A stretch of DNA of 64,000 bases from DASQUK01 sp963813485 (GCA_963813485.1 CAWEZE010000010.1:124001-188000); one strand, 5' to 3'. Positions 17,580 to 27,914 are shown, counted from the stretch's first letter. The notes: a model not told the origin generated them from the letters alone. Made by a program: numbers and translations.

Positions 17580-19221
17580 TCATGGTCCGACTTCGATTGG
17601 TTTGGGCACGGGTGCCGCCGAGCCGACCGGCGCCGGGGCGGACGGCGCCGGTCGTCGCAAGGCCCGTAGGGCCCGACGACCAATGACGGGAACGGTGTCG
17701 ATGATGACGGCGAGGTCCATGGCGACGGACCAGTTATCGACGTAGAACAGGTCGAGCCGGCGGTACTCCTCGAACGAGGCCTTGTGGTTGGCCTCGACTT
17801 GCCACAGGCCGGTGACGCCGGGCCGGACGAGGTGTCGCCGCTGGAGCTCGTCGTCGAACTCGGCCGTCTCGGCGGGGAGCGCGGGCCGTGGTCCGACGAT
17901 GCTCATGTGCCCGGTGAGGACGTTGAAGAGCTGGGGCAGCTCGTCGATCGCGGTCGAGCGGAGGAACCCGCCGATGGGTGTGATCCTGGGATCGCCCGAC
18001 ACCTTGAACAGCGGGCCGTGGCGCTCGTTGCGGTGCCGGAGGTCGGCGAGTCGAGCCTCGGCGTCGACCTCCATCGTCCGCAGCTTGATGAGGGTGAACG
18101 GCTCGCCGTGTCGGCCGATGCGGACCTGGCGGAAGAACACCGGTCCTCGGTCGTGCGCCTTGATCAGCACGGCTGCGACGGCCATGACCGGCGCCGTCAC
18201 CACCAGCAGCATCGACACCACCACGAGATCCAGGACCCGCTTGGCGATCTCCTGGCCGGTCGACTGGCGCGGGAGGGCGCACCAAAGCGATGGGCTCGTG
18301 GGCCAACGAGATCGTCTGCAGGCGAGCATTCGAGATTCCCGCCAGCCCACTGGAGAGATAGACCGGGACACCAGCCGAGGACAGGCCGGAGCACCAGATG
18401 GTTCACCGAGTCGCTGGGCAGCCCGTTGACCGCCACCAGAACACCCGACGCGCCGGTGCGGTCCACGGCTTCTTCGACGTGCTCGAGGCCACCCGCCCAC
18501 GGCACCCCGTCGGTGGTTCCGTTACCGAGGGCGGGCCGCTCACCGACGACAGCGATCGCCTGGAACCCGGCCTCCGGGTTGAGCTCGAGGAACTCCACGA
18601 GCGTGGCAGTCTCGGTGGCCGACCCGGCGACAACCACCGAGGTCCGAAAATCGCCGCGCGCCCGGCGGGCCACGAGCCACACATCGAACCCGTAACGGGC
18701 GACCACACTGACCGCCAGCGCCGCGCCCACCGAACCCAGCACCAAGCCGGGAACAACATCATCCACGCTGGCCTGCCAGATGATGACGACCATCGCCGCC
18801 ATGGTCATGCCCTGCAACAGCCGGCCCAACCCCCCCGACCGGATCCCGCTGACCGGCAATCGATACAGCCCCACCACCCAGAAACACACAACCGGACGCC
18901 ACGACCCCAACCGCAACCAGGCCCACACCCGAGCCCAACGCCACGAACGGGCACACCGCCACCGCCAAACACCCCACCCAACCACCAACCCACCACCAAC
19001 GCCACAACATCAACAGCCACCAACCGACCACGCACCGACCACCCGCCACCCGACAGCAGTCCCTGCGCGTTCCAGAGGGTCGCTCTGTCAGCGGCACCCT
19101 CAGCGGCGCTACGGTGAACGTCTTGCTGGGATTCCAGCGACGAGCGCACGACCGCAACGCGCGGTCCAGCCCATCGTCCCCTCGGATCGCGAATTCCGCC
19201 TCGCTCGTGTAGGGAAAGCAA
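17580..19221 (-). pseudogene. Polyprenyl glycosylphosphotransferase, broken second copy
   Basis: Compared base by base with the 11.0-12.6 kb copy there are extra bases near 18275 (a G-run), 18391, 18895 and 18945, each throwing the frame. The catalytic domain from VLDLVVVSMLLVVTAPVM to the C-terminus (17580-18260) is intact in one frame and keeps AIDELPQLFNVL and VGPRPALP. The N-terminal membrane domain and the CoA-binding-like domain lie in other frames. If the insertions are real the gene is dead; if they are sequencing errors it would be a full paralogue. Conserved substitutions in the catalytic domain are mostly silent or mild, which argues for recent function. Confidence 0.7.
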
Positions 19222-19276
19222 CGTTGCCTCTCTTGTCCCGCCCAGTCGCCCACCGCGGTCGCCCGTCCGACAGTCT

Positions 19277-19331
19277 CCGAACCTGGTCTGAAGTGCGGCT
19301 TAAGTCGCACTGAGCGCACGCTGAACCGGGT
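19277..19331 (-). promoter_or_regulatory. 11-bp direct-repeat array, second copy, next to the response regulator
   Basis: Units start CCGAAC (19277), CTGAAG (19288), CTTAAG (19299), CTGAGC (19310) and CTGAAC (19321), each 11 bp apart, identical to the array at 12701. It lies between the response-regulator gene (19500-20270, same strand) and the phosphoglycosyl transferase copy. Confidence 0.6.
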
Positions 19332-19387
19332 GGCCTGATCCGCTCAGATTCGGCCGGGTCCTTGGTGGTGAAGGTCTGTCGGGGATG

Positions 19388-19474
19388 TCAACGAGCCAAT
19401 GCCCGAACCCTGCGGGCGATGTCACGTAGGCCCGGGCCGAGCGGAGAGGTCTTGGCCCCGGCGACGGCCTTCAG
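19388..19474 (-). pseudogene. 3' end of the FemAB-like gene carried by the duplication
   Basis: The minus strand encodes KAVAGAKTSPLGPGLRDI and then ARRVRALAR with the stop, identical to the C-terminus of the 12812-13903 protein. Upstream of the breakpoint the frame is unrelated. It is a passenger of the duplication and marks its exact edge. Confidence 0.85.
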
Positions 19475-19499
19475 GCCGCTGAAGGCGAGCGTCGACGGT

Positions 19500-20270
19500 C
19501 TAGTGCTCAGGCCAGAGCGAGCGAACGACTGCGGAGGGGACGGTAGACGCGGTCGTCCGCCCCTCGCAGCGGCCATTGCCGTTGTTGTAGGCCTTCGGAC
19601 CGACGGGGCGCAGGGCATAGCCCGCTCCCCGCACGGTGTGGATGATCCGGGGACCGACGGCCTCCAGCTTTCGCCGCAACGCCGAGACGTGGACCTCAAC
19701 CAGGTTGACGTTGTGATGATCGAAACCCCACACCATGGTGAGGAGCTGTGACTTCGAGAGCACGAGACCACGGTTGTGGCAGAACGCCACGAGCAGGGCG
19801 AACTCGACCGCCGTCAACTCGACGTCGCGGCCACGGCGATCGACCGTGTGCGCACCCTCGTCGACCACCAGGTCGCCCAGCTCGATAGCTGCATGGCGAT
19901 GCCCGTTCCGGCGAAGCAGCGCAGTGACCTTGCACGCGAGCTCGGAAAGCAGGAAAGGCTTGGCCATCACCTCGTCAGCGCCCGCCTGGAGCCCGATCAG
20001 CCGGTCCTCGAGTTGCGGCGACGCGCTGAGCACCACCAACGGGATATCAGTGACCATCCGCACACGATCGACGACCGGTCGCTCGTCGAGACCCTCGCTC
20101 TCGGCATCGATCACGACCAGCTGCGGCCGGAGCCCGTGCAGTAGCCGCTCCGCGGACCGCCACGACGTGGCTCGCTCGACCGAATGGTTGTCATTTCGCA
20201 ACGCGTGGACAACTGCATCCGCGAGGAATTCGTCTCCACTCACGACGAGAATCCGCCCAGGACTCGTCAT
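19500..20270 (-). CDS. OmpR/PhoB-family response regulator, orphan
   Basis: 256-residue two-domain transcription factor. Receiver domain: acidic pocket SGDEF after strand 1, phospho-acceptor Asp in LVVIDAES, switch Ser/Thr region VVLSAS, and the invariant Lys in VMAKPF. Winged-helix DNA-binding domain: RRGRDVELTAVEFALLVAF, LSKSQLLTMVWGFDHHNVN, VEVHVSALRRKLE and IIHTVRGAGYALRP. The start at 20270 (MTSPGRILVVSG) is chosen because strand 1 must begin at the N-terminus; the open frame reaches back to 20405 without homology. No histidine kinase gene is adjacent or elsewhere in the window. Its gene is embedded in the EPS locus and the 11-bp arrays around it are the type of site such proteins bind, so it is the obvious candidate regulator. 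Confidence 0.85.
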   Translation of the reverse strand: MTSPGRILVVSGDEFLADAVVHALRNDNHSVERATSWRSAERLLHGLRPQLVVIDAESEGLDERPVVDRVRMVTDIPLVVLSASPQLEDRLIGLQAGADEVMAKPFLLSELACKVTALLRRNGHRHAAIELGDLVVDEGAHTVDRRGRDVELTAVEFALLVAFCHNRGLVLSKSQLLTMVWGFDHHNVNLVEVHVSALRRKLEAVGPRIIHTVRGAGYALRPVGPKAYNNGNGRCEGRTTASTVPSAVVRSLWPEH

Positions 20271-20529
20271 CTGTCCGCCCGCCCTTCTCGCCGCGAACGA
20301 CTCTCCCGATCGTGGCTCTCGATGCAACTGATCCCGACCTGCGGTTACGCCCTGTGCCCTGAACCGCAGCGCCGAGAGCATACGCGTCGGAGCCTGTGGG
20401 CACAAACATCGTGACCGGCTGGTCGACGTGGGCTTCTGGCCGATCGCGGTGGGTTCCGGGACGCCGGCGTTGCCGGCGGACCTGTGTCCCGCGGGGGCGA
20501 GAGCCGACGATGGCCGTGGTCACCGCTGT

Positions 20530-20968
20530 CGGACGCCCGTGCGCCGCGCCTTCAATAGGCGTTCCGGACCCCCCGGAACCCCAACGGGCGTGCCGGCGGC
20601 GCGGCCCGTGATCGCCGGTGGATCGCGATCCCTTGCCGCAGGGCGCGCACCCGAGTCACGTACCTCGTTCGGCAGCGCGCGCCTCGGCACGGCGGAGCAG
20701 GCAGCACCGTCAGCGCGTGACAGCTATCCTGCGTGCGGGCGGGTCTGGCATGCGATCAGGACATCTTGCGACGCGCTGGGGGAGCCTCGACGCAGTGTCG
20801 CATGCCCAGCAGGGTGGATCAGGAAATAACTACAGGGTCATCAACAACCACTTCAGCACTGTGTTCTATCCCACGGTGGGTGCATATTACCCTTGGGTCG
20901 AGTGTGAGGATGAGGCTCAAGTCACCGGCAACGTCTTCCATGAATCCCGGCGACCCGCGCCGTTCTAG
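20530..20968 (+). pseudogene. Remnant of a right-handed beta-helix surface protein
   Basis: Near 20820-20960 the plus strand reads NYRVINNHFSTVFYPTVGAY, WVECEDEAQVTGNVFHES and a stop. This matches in style the last coils of parallel beta-helix proteins and parallels the VTGNRFGKDAHAYFYCTG end of the lipoprotein at 37078. Farther up (20540-20590), PPGTPTGVPAA resembles the Pro/Gly linker preceding the helix in that protein. Everything between is lost or frameshifted. It is a decayed paralogue. Confidence 0.45.
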
Positions 20969-20979
20969 CGCCGGGTCAG

Positions 20980-21225
20980 CAATGGCTATCTGTGGGCCAA
21001 ACTTCCTCGGGCTGAGTCTCATCCAGACCGACAACGGCACCGAGTCTCCGTTAGCGCGCACTCGATCGCGGCATTGGCGGCCCCAAGATCAAGCCCAAGA
21101 CCCCCCAGGGCTCAACGACCGTCGAACGCTCCCACCGCATCGACGACCACGGAATCCGCAAGGAACCAGCGCAATCTACACGTTCAACCAGCCCACTGTG
21201 GCCTAAAAGCCCAGACCCCTCCGAC
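20980..21225 (+). mobile_element. IS481/IS3-type transposase fragment (C-terminal part)
   Basis: Plus-strand frames give FLGLSLIQTDNGTE, the second catalytic Asp region of DDE integrase-like transposases, then after a gap IKPKTPQGSTTVERSHRIDD, the stretch leading to the catalytic Glu. The rest (NQRN, FNQPTVA) fades out by 21225. Two or three frame changes and missing ends show it is dead. I see no terminal inverted repeats. Confidence 0.55.
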
Positions 21226-21559
21226 CAACTAACGCGATAGATAACCAAGGCCTCGGCGTAAGCCGCCTACCTTCTGCTGCAGCACGAGGCGACGTAGTCC
21301 TTCGAACCGGCGGAACACCGGCAAGTCGCTCCCGTTAACCGACGGCCACGTCCCCCGACATTGAATTGTTCGGCGACGTCTATGAGTTGTGTTGCGGTGG
21401 TTCGCGGCCGATCTTCGCGGGTACGTGGGCGTCACAACGATGACCTGAGGTTCCGCTGGTGTTTCGCGGGACCCGTCGCAACGGTCGATGCGCAGTCACG
21501 CTCGGCCATCTGCCGACGATACCGCCGAGCCGGGCGCCCTCGGGGACTCCCGGGGACCG

Positions 21560-21603
21560 CTTCAGTGACGCCTCAGGTGAGCCTCAGGTCGCCTTCAGCG
21601 TCA
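21560..21603 (+). promoter_or_regulatory. Perfect 4 x 11-bp direct-repeat array upstream of the GDP-mannose dehydrogenase
   Basis: Units CTTCAGTGACG (21560), CCTCAGGTGAG (21571), CCTCAGGTCGC (21582) and CTTCAGCGTCA (21593) are exactly 11 bp apart. The array ends 66 bp before the first plausible start codon. Its flanks are unrelated to the other arrays, so it is an independent instance of the same motif. Confidence 0.7.
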
Positions 21604-21668
21604 TCGAACAGCATCACCCTTGGCGGGCACTCTGCCGACGTTCGGACCCTCGCACGGAAGGTGACCAG

Positions 21669-23080
21669 ATGCCGAGACTCGGCGCCCAGGGCGGCGACGC
21701 GACTGTGTGTCTGAGGATGACAGCGTGGCGGGCACCGCGACGCCGGTCGCACGCGTGCCCCGACGAGATTGCCGTCTTCGGACTGGGCTACGTCGGCTGC
21801 GTGTCGGCGGCATGCCTGGCGAGCCGGGGCAACACGGTCATCGGCGTCGACGTCAGCCCCGAGAAGGTCGCGATGGTCACCGAGGGGCGGAGCCCGGTGG
21901 TGGAGGAGCGCATCGGTGACCTCATCGCCGAGCAGGTCGCCGAGGGTCGGCTCACCGCGACGACCGACTCTGCGCTGGCGGTGGCCGCACACCGACATGG
22001 CGCTGGTGTGCGTCGGCACGCCCTCGACCCCGAGCGGGAGCCTGCTGACCACCTACCTCGAGCAGGTCAGCGAGGAGATCGGGGCGGCGCTGGCCGGGCC
22101 GGAGGAGCGCTACACCGTCGTCATCCGCTCCACGATGCTGCCGACGACGTGCGAGGAGATCGTGCTGCCGCGCCTCGAGGCCGCCTCGGGGATGTGCGCC
22201 GGCGAGGGCTTCGGCCTGGCGGTGAACCCCGAGTTCCTGCGCGAGGGCAGCTCGGTGCGCGACTTCTTCGACCCGCCCAAGACCGTCATCGGCCAGATCG
22301 ACGAGGCGAGCGGCGACGCCGTCGCCGAGCTCTACGAGGGCCTGCCCGGCCCCGTCTACCGCGTGCCGCTGGGCGTGGCCGAGATGATCAAGTACGCGGA
22401 CAACAGCTTCCACGCGCTGAAGGCCGGCTTCGCGAACGAGATGGGCGCGGTCTGCAAGGCGCTCGGCCTCGACAGCCACGTCGTGATGGACATCCTCACC
22501 GCGGACACGAAGCTCAACATCTCGCCGGCGTACCTTCGTCCGGGCTTCGCGTTCGGCGGCTCGTGCCTGCCCAAGGACCTGCGCGCCCTCATCCACCGCG
22601 CCCGGCGGGCCGACGTGCCGGTGCCGATCCTCGAGAGCATCCTCCCGTCCAACGAGGGCCAGATCGACCGGGTGTTCCGAACGATCGAGGCCACCGGCAA
22701 GCGCCGCGTGGGGCTGCTCGGCCTCGCGTTCAAGCCGGGCACCGACGACCTGCGCGAGAGCCCGATGGTCGCCCTCGCCGAGCGCCTGCTGGGACGCGGG
22801 TTCGAGCTGATGATCCACGACCCGCAGGTGGCGGTGTCGCGCCTGCTGGGCGCCAACCGCGCCTACGTGGATCAGCGCATTCCCCACCTGTCGCGGCTCA
22901 TGGCGAGCTCGGCCGACGCGGTCGTCAACCACGCCGAGGTCTGCGTGGTGGGCGCCGCGGACCCCGAGGCGATCGCCGCCCTGCCGGCGCGTCGACGGCC
23001 GCATCGTCGTCGACCTGGTGCGCTTTCCCGGCTCGGCCGACTACGAGGGCGACCCGGGATACATCGGTGTCGGCTGGTAG
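21669..23080 (+). CDS. algD: GDP-mannose 6-dehydrogenase (AlgD-like), two frameshifts
   Basis: Oxidises a nucleotide sugar (GDP-mannose to GDP-mannuronate in AlgD) in two NAD-dependent steps. Rossmann motif IAVFGLGYVGCVSAACLASR; VNPEFLREGSSVRDFFDPPK; catalytic Cys in RPGFAFGGSCLPKDLRAL; C-terminal LAFKPGTDDLRESP and LLGANRAYVDQRIPHLSRLM. The RPGFAFGGSCLPKD and LLGAN forms point to AlgD more than to UDP-glucose dehydrogenase, but the substrate is inferred. Frame 3 changes to frame 1 near 21988 and back near 22985, where an extra base splits AALGRVDGRIVVDL. ATG 21669 has AAGGTGA 6 bp upstream but gives a long leader; 21707 (GTG) or 21717 are alternatives. A partial copy lies at 39584. Confidence 0.75.
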
Positions 23081-24339
23081 TCGGGTGCGGGGCGCCCGGG
23101 TCCTGGTCCTCGTCGAGAACCTGTCCGTCCCGTTCGACCGGCGCGTGTGGCAGGAGTGCCGCGCGCTGACCGAGGCCGGACTACCGGGTCGAGGTGATCT
23201 GTCCCCGAGGCACCAAGCACGACACCGAGCCCTTCGCCGAGATCCGGCGGCGTGCGCATCCACCGTTACCCGCTCACCCCGGCGACAGGTGGGCCGGCGG
23301 GCTACGTGCGCGAGTACGGCGCGGCGCTCTGGCACACCGTGCGCATCGCCCGGCGCCTGTCGCGTGACGAGCCGTTCGACGTCGTCCACGCGTGCAACCC
23401 GCCGGACCTGCTCTTCCTGATCGCGCTGGCGCTGCGGCCGAGCGGGGCGCGCTTCCTGTTCGACCACCACGACCTGGTGCCGGAGCTGTTCGAGTCGCGC
23501 TTCGCGGGAGGGCCCGCGGGCACTGCACCGGTGTCTCCGTGCTGCTCGAGCGCCTGACCTTCCGGACAGCGGACGCGGTCATCAGCACGAACGACAGCTA
23601 CCGCCAAGCGGCGCTGACACGCGGCGGGCTGCCACCTGATCGGGTGCGGGTGGTTCGCAGCGCCCCCGACCTCTCGCGGTTCGTTCCGGTCGAGCCCGAG
23701 CCCAGCCCTCAAGCGGGGCAAGCCCTTCCTCGCCTGCTACCTGGGCGTGATGGGCCCGCAGGACGGCGTGGACTACGCCCTGCGGGCGCTCGCCTGCCTG
23801 CACGGTGCAGATGGGCCGCGACGACCTGCACACGACCTTCATCGGAGCGGCGATGCCTTCGACGAGTCGGTCGCCCTGGCCAGCCGCCTCGGCCTCGACG
23901 GGGTGGTCGAGTTCACCGGGCGCGTGCCGGACGAGACCGTGCAGCGGTACCTGTCCACCGCCGACGTCTGCCTGTCGCCCGACCCGAAGAACCCCCTCAA
24001 CGACGTGTCGTCGATGAACAAGGTCGTCGAGTACATGGCGATGGGCCGCCCGCTGGTGTCGTTCGACCTGCGCGAGGCCCGGGTCACGGCGCAGGACGCG
24101 GCTGTGTACGCGCCCGACAACGACGAGGCCGAGTTCGCGAAGCTGATCGCCGAGCTGCTGGACGATCCCGAGCGGCGCGAGCGCATGGGGAAGATCGGCC
24201 GGCGCCGTGTGGAGGAGGCCCTGTCGTGGGAGGTGTCCCGGGGCAACCTGCTGGCCGCCTACGAGGACCTGCTCGCACGCCCGCCCCGGCGGCGCGAGGG
24301 CGGCCGGCGCGGCTTGCTCGCCTACCTTCGGGCCGCTAG
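23067..24339 (+). CDS. Family 4 glycosyltransferase, copy 1 (several frameshifts)
   Basis: Starts at GTG 23067, overlapping the dehydrogenase end by 14 bp, as in the second copy (40166). N-terminal GT-B domain: LVLVENLSVPFDRRVWQECR, IHRYPLTPATGGPAGYVREY, FDVVHACNPPDLLFLIALAL, FLFDHHDLVPELFESRF. C-terminal domain: AVISTNDSYRQAAL, VEFTGRVPDETVQRYLSTAD, SSMNKVVEYMAMGRPLVSFD. About six frame changes (23190, 23250, 23515, 23710, 23810, 23855) are needed to read it through. Each lies next to a short G/C run, and the second copy lacks several of them, so they look like sequence errors or recent decay. The natural stop is the TAG at 24337-24339 by comparison with copy 2. Confidence 0.7.
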
Positions 24340-24380
24340 CTGTAGTGCCCATGGACCTTGCTGACGGGGTCCACCGATGA

Positions 24381-24440
24381 GAGAGCCTCCGGGCGAGAGT
24401 GTGGGAGTCGCAGAACAACCCACTCGCAACGGAGGCTCTC
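24381..24440. promoter_or_regulatory. Imperfect 60-nt inverted repeat before a glycosyltransferase gene
   Basis: GAGAGCCTCCG (24381-24391) pairs with CGGAGGCTCTC (24430-24440); the inside adds a weaker pairing of GTGGG with CCCAC. It lies 41-100 bp after the GT4 copy 1 and 33 bp before ATG 24474. It could be a terminator without a T-tract, a leader hairpin or the end of a lost element. Confidence 0.4.
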
Positions 24441-24473
24441 GGCGCACCGTAACGCAATGGGGATAGACATAGT

Positions 24474-25625
24474 ATGGGATATCCGAGAGACACGATTCTC
24501 GTAGCGCTCCGAGAGTACGGGCTGCCGCACGAGCCGTGGATGCGGCGCCAGATTTCCGAGATGTCCAAGCTCGACGTCGAAATATTGTGCTGGAGAAGAC
24601 ATCCCATAGATAATGACCCAATTCGCACTTCTGATATTCACATTGTAGATCTTGATCCGGCTCCATTCGACGGTAGCAAGAGATGGACGTACAGGCTCGC
24701 CAACCTTGGACGAAAAAATTTCTACGCTGTACGAGGTATTGAGCGGCGCAAGATCGAAGACATCATATCTGCGATCAATCCGACCAGCCTTCTTTGCCAT
24801 GACGGCACGATTGCGTTGAAGTTGATTGATGTCTCCCAAGAGCACAAGCTTCCTCTCATAGGCTACTTTCACGGCGACTTCGGGTGGCTCCGCAATAGGT
24901 GGTACCGCTGGAGCTTGGAGAAGAAGATTCGCAAGTTTGCCGCTGTGGTCGTCGTAAGCCAGCAGGAGCGTGACTGGATGGTCACACATGGTGTGCCTGC
25001 CAACCGACTGCACGTCATTCCCTGCGGCGCTCCGACGACCCTCTTCGTGCCTTCTCGACGAAGACGCACCAGAGAGGTGCGGTTCGTCATGGCATCGCGA
25101 CTTGCAGACGAGAAGGGTTGCAAGGAGTCGGTTCTGGCATTCGCGGATGTCGCCTTACGGCATGAGAATGTTTCGCTGCACATATACGGGGACGGACCTG
25201 AGCGGACGGGTCTCGAGGAGATTGTGGCGACTCGCGGTCTCAATGGGAGAGTCAAATTCCATGGGTACGTGAGTGAGGCGACGCTCGTTGCTGCGTTCCC
25301 TGAGTGTGACGTCCTGATCCAGCACTCAATAAGGCGGGAAGGATCGCCGGTGTCAATCATCGAGGCGATGTCTTGCGGGCTGCCGGTCGTTGCTACTGCG
25401 ATAGGCGGAATTGTCGACCAGGTAGTCGAGGGGGAGACAGGATTCTTGGTTGCTGAGGGTGATACTGTCGCAATGTCGCGTGCGATGCTCCGACTCGCGG
25501 AGGACGCGGCACTGCGCGCACGTCTCGGGGCGAACGCTCGGAACCGTGCGGTCGAGTCGTTTGACAGTGCGCTCATGACGAATCGCTTGCAGGAACTGCT
25601 CGTCGACTGCAATCGCACCCGGTGA
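24474..25625 (+). CDS. Family 4 glycosyltransferase, intact, atypically AT-rich
   Basis: 383-residue GT-B transferase with no frameshift. N-terminal LVALREYGLPHEPWMRRQIS, then PLIGYFHGDFGWLRNRWYRW, AVVVVSQQERDWMV and the linker LHVIPCGAPTTLF; C-terminal donor domain VRFVMASRLADEKGCKESVL, LHIYGDGPERTGLE, VKFHGYVSEATLV, and the EX7E-type motif REGSPVSIIEAMSCGLPVVA. Visibly lower GC and looser codon use than the genes on both sides, so probably acquired. Retaining mechanism and UDP- or GDP-sugar donor are family expectations. Upstream hairpin at 24381-24440. Confidence 0.85.
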   Translation: MGYPRDTILVALREYGLPHEPWMRRQISEMSKLDVEILCWRRHPIDNDPIRTSDIHIVDLDPAPFDGSKRWTYRLANLGRKNFYAVRGIERRKIEDIISAINPTSLLCHDGTIALKLIDVSQEHKLPLIGYFHGDFGWLRNRWYRWSLEKKIRKFAAVVVVSQQERDWMVTHGVPANRLHVIPCGAPTTLFVPSRRRRTREVRFVMASRLADEKGCKESVLAFADVALRHENVSLHIYGDGPERTGLEEIVATRGLNGRVKFHGYVSEATLVAAFPECDVLIQHSIRREGSPVSIIEAMSCGLPVVATAIGGIVDQVVEGETGFLVAEGDTVAMSRAMLRLAEDAALRARLGANARNRAVESFDSALMTNRLQELLVDCNRTR

Positions 25626-25689
25626 GGCGCCGTGGATTCCTGAGGTCGATGCCATGCTCTCGTCTGGGGGAACAGATGCTTCAGCCTTA

Positions 25690-26690
25690 GCAACCCCGAG
25701 GAGAACTACGACTTGCGTGAGAGCCCGGTGGGCGAACTGCGACTTCGTGGGGCCTCGAGGGTGGACGGCGGCGGCCCGCGTCGACCAGCGGTTGCAGGTG
25801 CCGTGCCCATGCAGCCTCGTGGATGAATCGCAGCCTCACGTCTTCCGGAGCGGGCGGCATCGCGAGGCCCTCCGACAGGCCGTCCACCCATGTTCGGGAT
25901 GACAGAGGCGTACTCGGCATCGGCCACTCCATGCATGGGCGGATGATCGACCGCTAGTACGGGAAGTCCTCGGCCGCGTATTCGTAGAGTCTGAGCGGTG
26001 ACATTGCTCCAATCCCGGCCTGGTCACGGTGCGGGATGATCCCAAGATCGCATGCCTCGACCGTTTGAGCCAGCTCGATTTGGCCGACGCCGTCGAAGAT
26101 ATGAACCTTGTCGATCGAGCGGAGCCACCGGCCCACGGACTTGTCGGGTTGCAGCCCGATCATGACCAACGAGCCGACTGTCCCTACCGTGATCTCGACG
26201 AGCGCCTTTTTCGGGCCGGTCGTCGATCGTCCTTGTATAGATGGCGCGTGGTCGCGGCAACTCGTCGATTCGCGCCGGTTTCGGGTGGCGCGGACCCCCC
26301 ACGTCCGGATCTACACCGTTCGGAACGACTTGCGCTCGCCCCGAGACGCGTGTCGCCAGCTCCTCGGATACGACGAAGTTTGCGGCGCGGATTCGTCGAT
26401 GCGACGGTAGGTCGTGGCAACTTGGATTGCATGCCGACCAGTGACGAGATTGAAGTTCCCGGAGTCTGAATCGCCGACGACCTCGCTCGCGGGTGGGACG
26501 CACCCGCGAGCCCAGACGTGGCAAAGTAGCGAAACACGCCGGGACGGTCCTCGGGGCCACGCATCGCCGACAATCGTCGGCACGTCCACTCTCTCACTCT
26601 CGGGCATCGTCGCTGGGATGCTCCCGATGGGCGGCTCGAGGTCGTCACGTCGAAAGATCGACTCGGACGGCTGTGCGATCTGCCGGGACA
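25690..26690 (-). pseudogene. Family 4/1 glycosyltransferase relic
   Basis: On the minus strand, spread over several frames from right to left: FNLVTGRHAIQVATTYRRI, AANFVVSEELATRVS, VVPNGVDPDVGG, PRAIYTRTIDDR, then VMIGLQPDKSVGRWL, VHIFDGVGQIELAQTVEACD, GIIPHRDQAGIGAMSPLRLY and a stop at EYAAEDFPY. These are the ordered parts of a GT-B glycosyltransferase, including the usual PNGVD linker and LRLYEYAA donor site. At least four frame changes and an in-frame stop show it is dead. It is flanked by two plus-strand glycosyltransferases. Confidence 0.6.
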
Positions 26691-26984
26691 CTTGCCACGG
26701 GAGTCGACGTCAGTGATCGCTCGGGCGACCGCCGTCGGCTAGAACCACTCGCAGCTGCCGGCCGCGTCTGGAGTGAGCATGCAAGCGTCCGCGTCGGGGT
26801 CGACCGTTGCTTTACGAACTGCCCGCGGGATCTACGGTGGGTACGAGTGCCTCCTCAGGTTCGCCCATCAGTCCGCGTGCCCGGTTGTGCGCTTCTACGA
26901 GGTCCTGCGCGTCGGAAGCGAGAGTTCGGCGGTAACGCTCCGCCCTGCGGCTTCCTCCCGCGGTCGCCGTGGTGGGGATACCTC

Positions 26985-27830
26985 GCGGTCGCCAGGAATA
27001 CGGGCGTCTCGAGTTGATGATCTCGGACAACGTGTTGGATGACGGCACGGAGGCGATCTGCCGCCAGTTCGCCTGTTCCGACGCCCGGGTCTGCTATCAC
27101 GGGCAGCCGGGGGACATTAGCCCGGTTGCCAACTTCAACACCGTGCTGCATCTGGCCCATGGCCCCTACTTCAGTGGATGGGAGACGACGAGTGGCTGAC
27201 GCCCATCTACGTCACGCGGTGCGTGGAGGTTCTCGACGACGACGCCGCGCTCGATACTCGTCACCACCCAGCAGGCCTACGTCCGCCCGGGATGGAGCCG
27301 TGGAGTCAGTGGGCTATGACGGCACACGGATGCGATCCGCCCGTCCAGTCGAGCGATTCGCGGAGCAACTACGGCTGGTGACCGAGAGCCATCTGCTGCT
27401 CGATCCGCTGTACGGGATGATGCGCCGAGACCGAGTCATGCGTCTGCCCGACCCGTCATACTCTTCGAGGACCAGATCTTCACCTCCAGGCTTGCGCTGG
27501 CCGGCCCGTTCGGGCAACTCGGCCAGGTTCTCTCCTACCGTCGCTCCAAGCCGTTTTCGCAGCAGGCGGTTACCGCCCGCCGGCTTGGCGTTCCGCGCTG
27601 GCAGGCCACCCGGGCAACCACCCTGCAGTGCCGGGAACTGTTGGTCGCGATCCGCGAGGCGGATCTCAGCCCCGGTGACGTGGCAGGCCAGTGCCGCGGT
27701 CGTTCGGATGTTCCTGCGCCGGAAGCGCGTGACTGCAGCTCACCGGGGCCGCAAGGTGGCCGGTCTCGTGTCGCATGCCCCGGCACGACCACCGGGCCTC
27801 GCATCAACATCACCCAAGGGCCGTTGAGGA
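26985..27830 (+). pseudogene. Family 2 glycosyltransferase, copy C (decayed)
   Basis: Paralogue of copy A in pieces: RLELMISDNVLDDGTEAICR, FNTVLHLAHGPYF, then a shifted DEWLTPIYVTRCVEVLDDDA (acidic motif, first Asp lost to the break), ESHLLLDPLYGMMRRDRVMR, LGQLGQVLSYRR-like and LQCRELLVAIREADLSPGD. About five frame changes. The N-terminal 25 or so residues are not recognisable. Its 3' flank with the 11-bp repeat array matches the flank of copy A, so gene and array were duplicated together. Confidence 0.7.
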
Positions 27831-27914
27831 ATCTCGTACCCTGCATGGGCCGCTGCTCGTGCACCGAACAGGGATCGCAGTCGAGACCGGGCCCCACCGC
27901 CGGTCTTAGGGTCT

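Larger units (their letters stand above)
17572..19474. repeat. Segmental duplication copy 2 (about 1.9 kb)
   Basis: Second copy of 11001-12898. It carries the phosphoglycosyl transferase with several one-base insertions, the 11-bp array and an 87-bp tail of the FemAB-like gene ending abruptly at CTTCAG 19469-19474. Substitutions are scattered through the copy, so the two have diverged and this is not an assembly echo. Confidence 0.9.
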
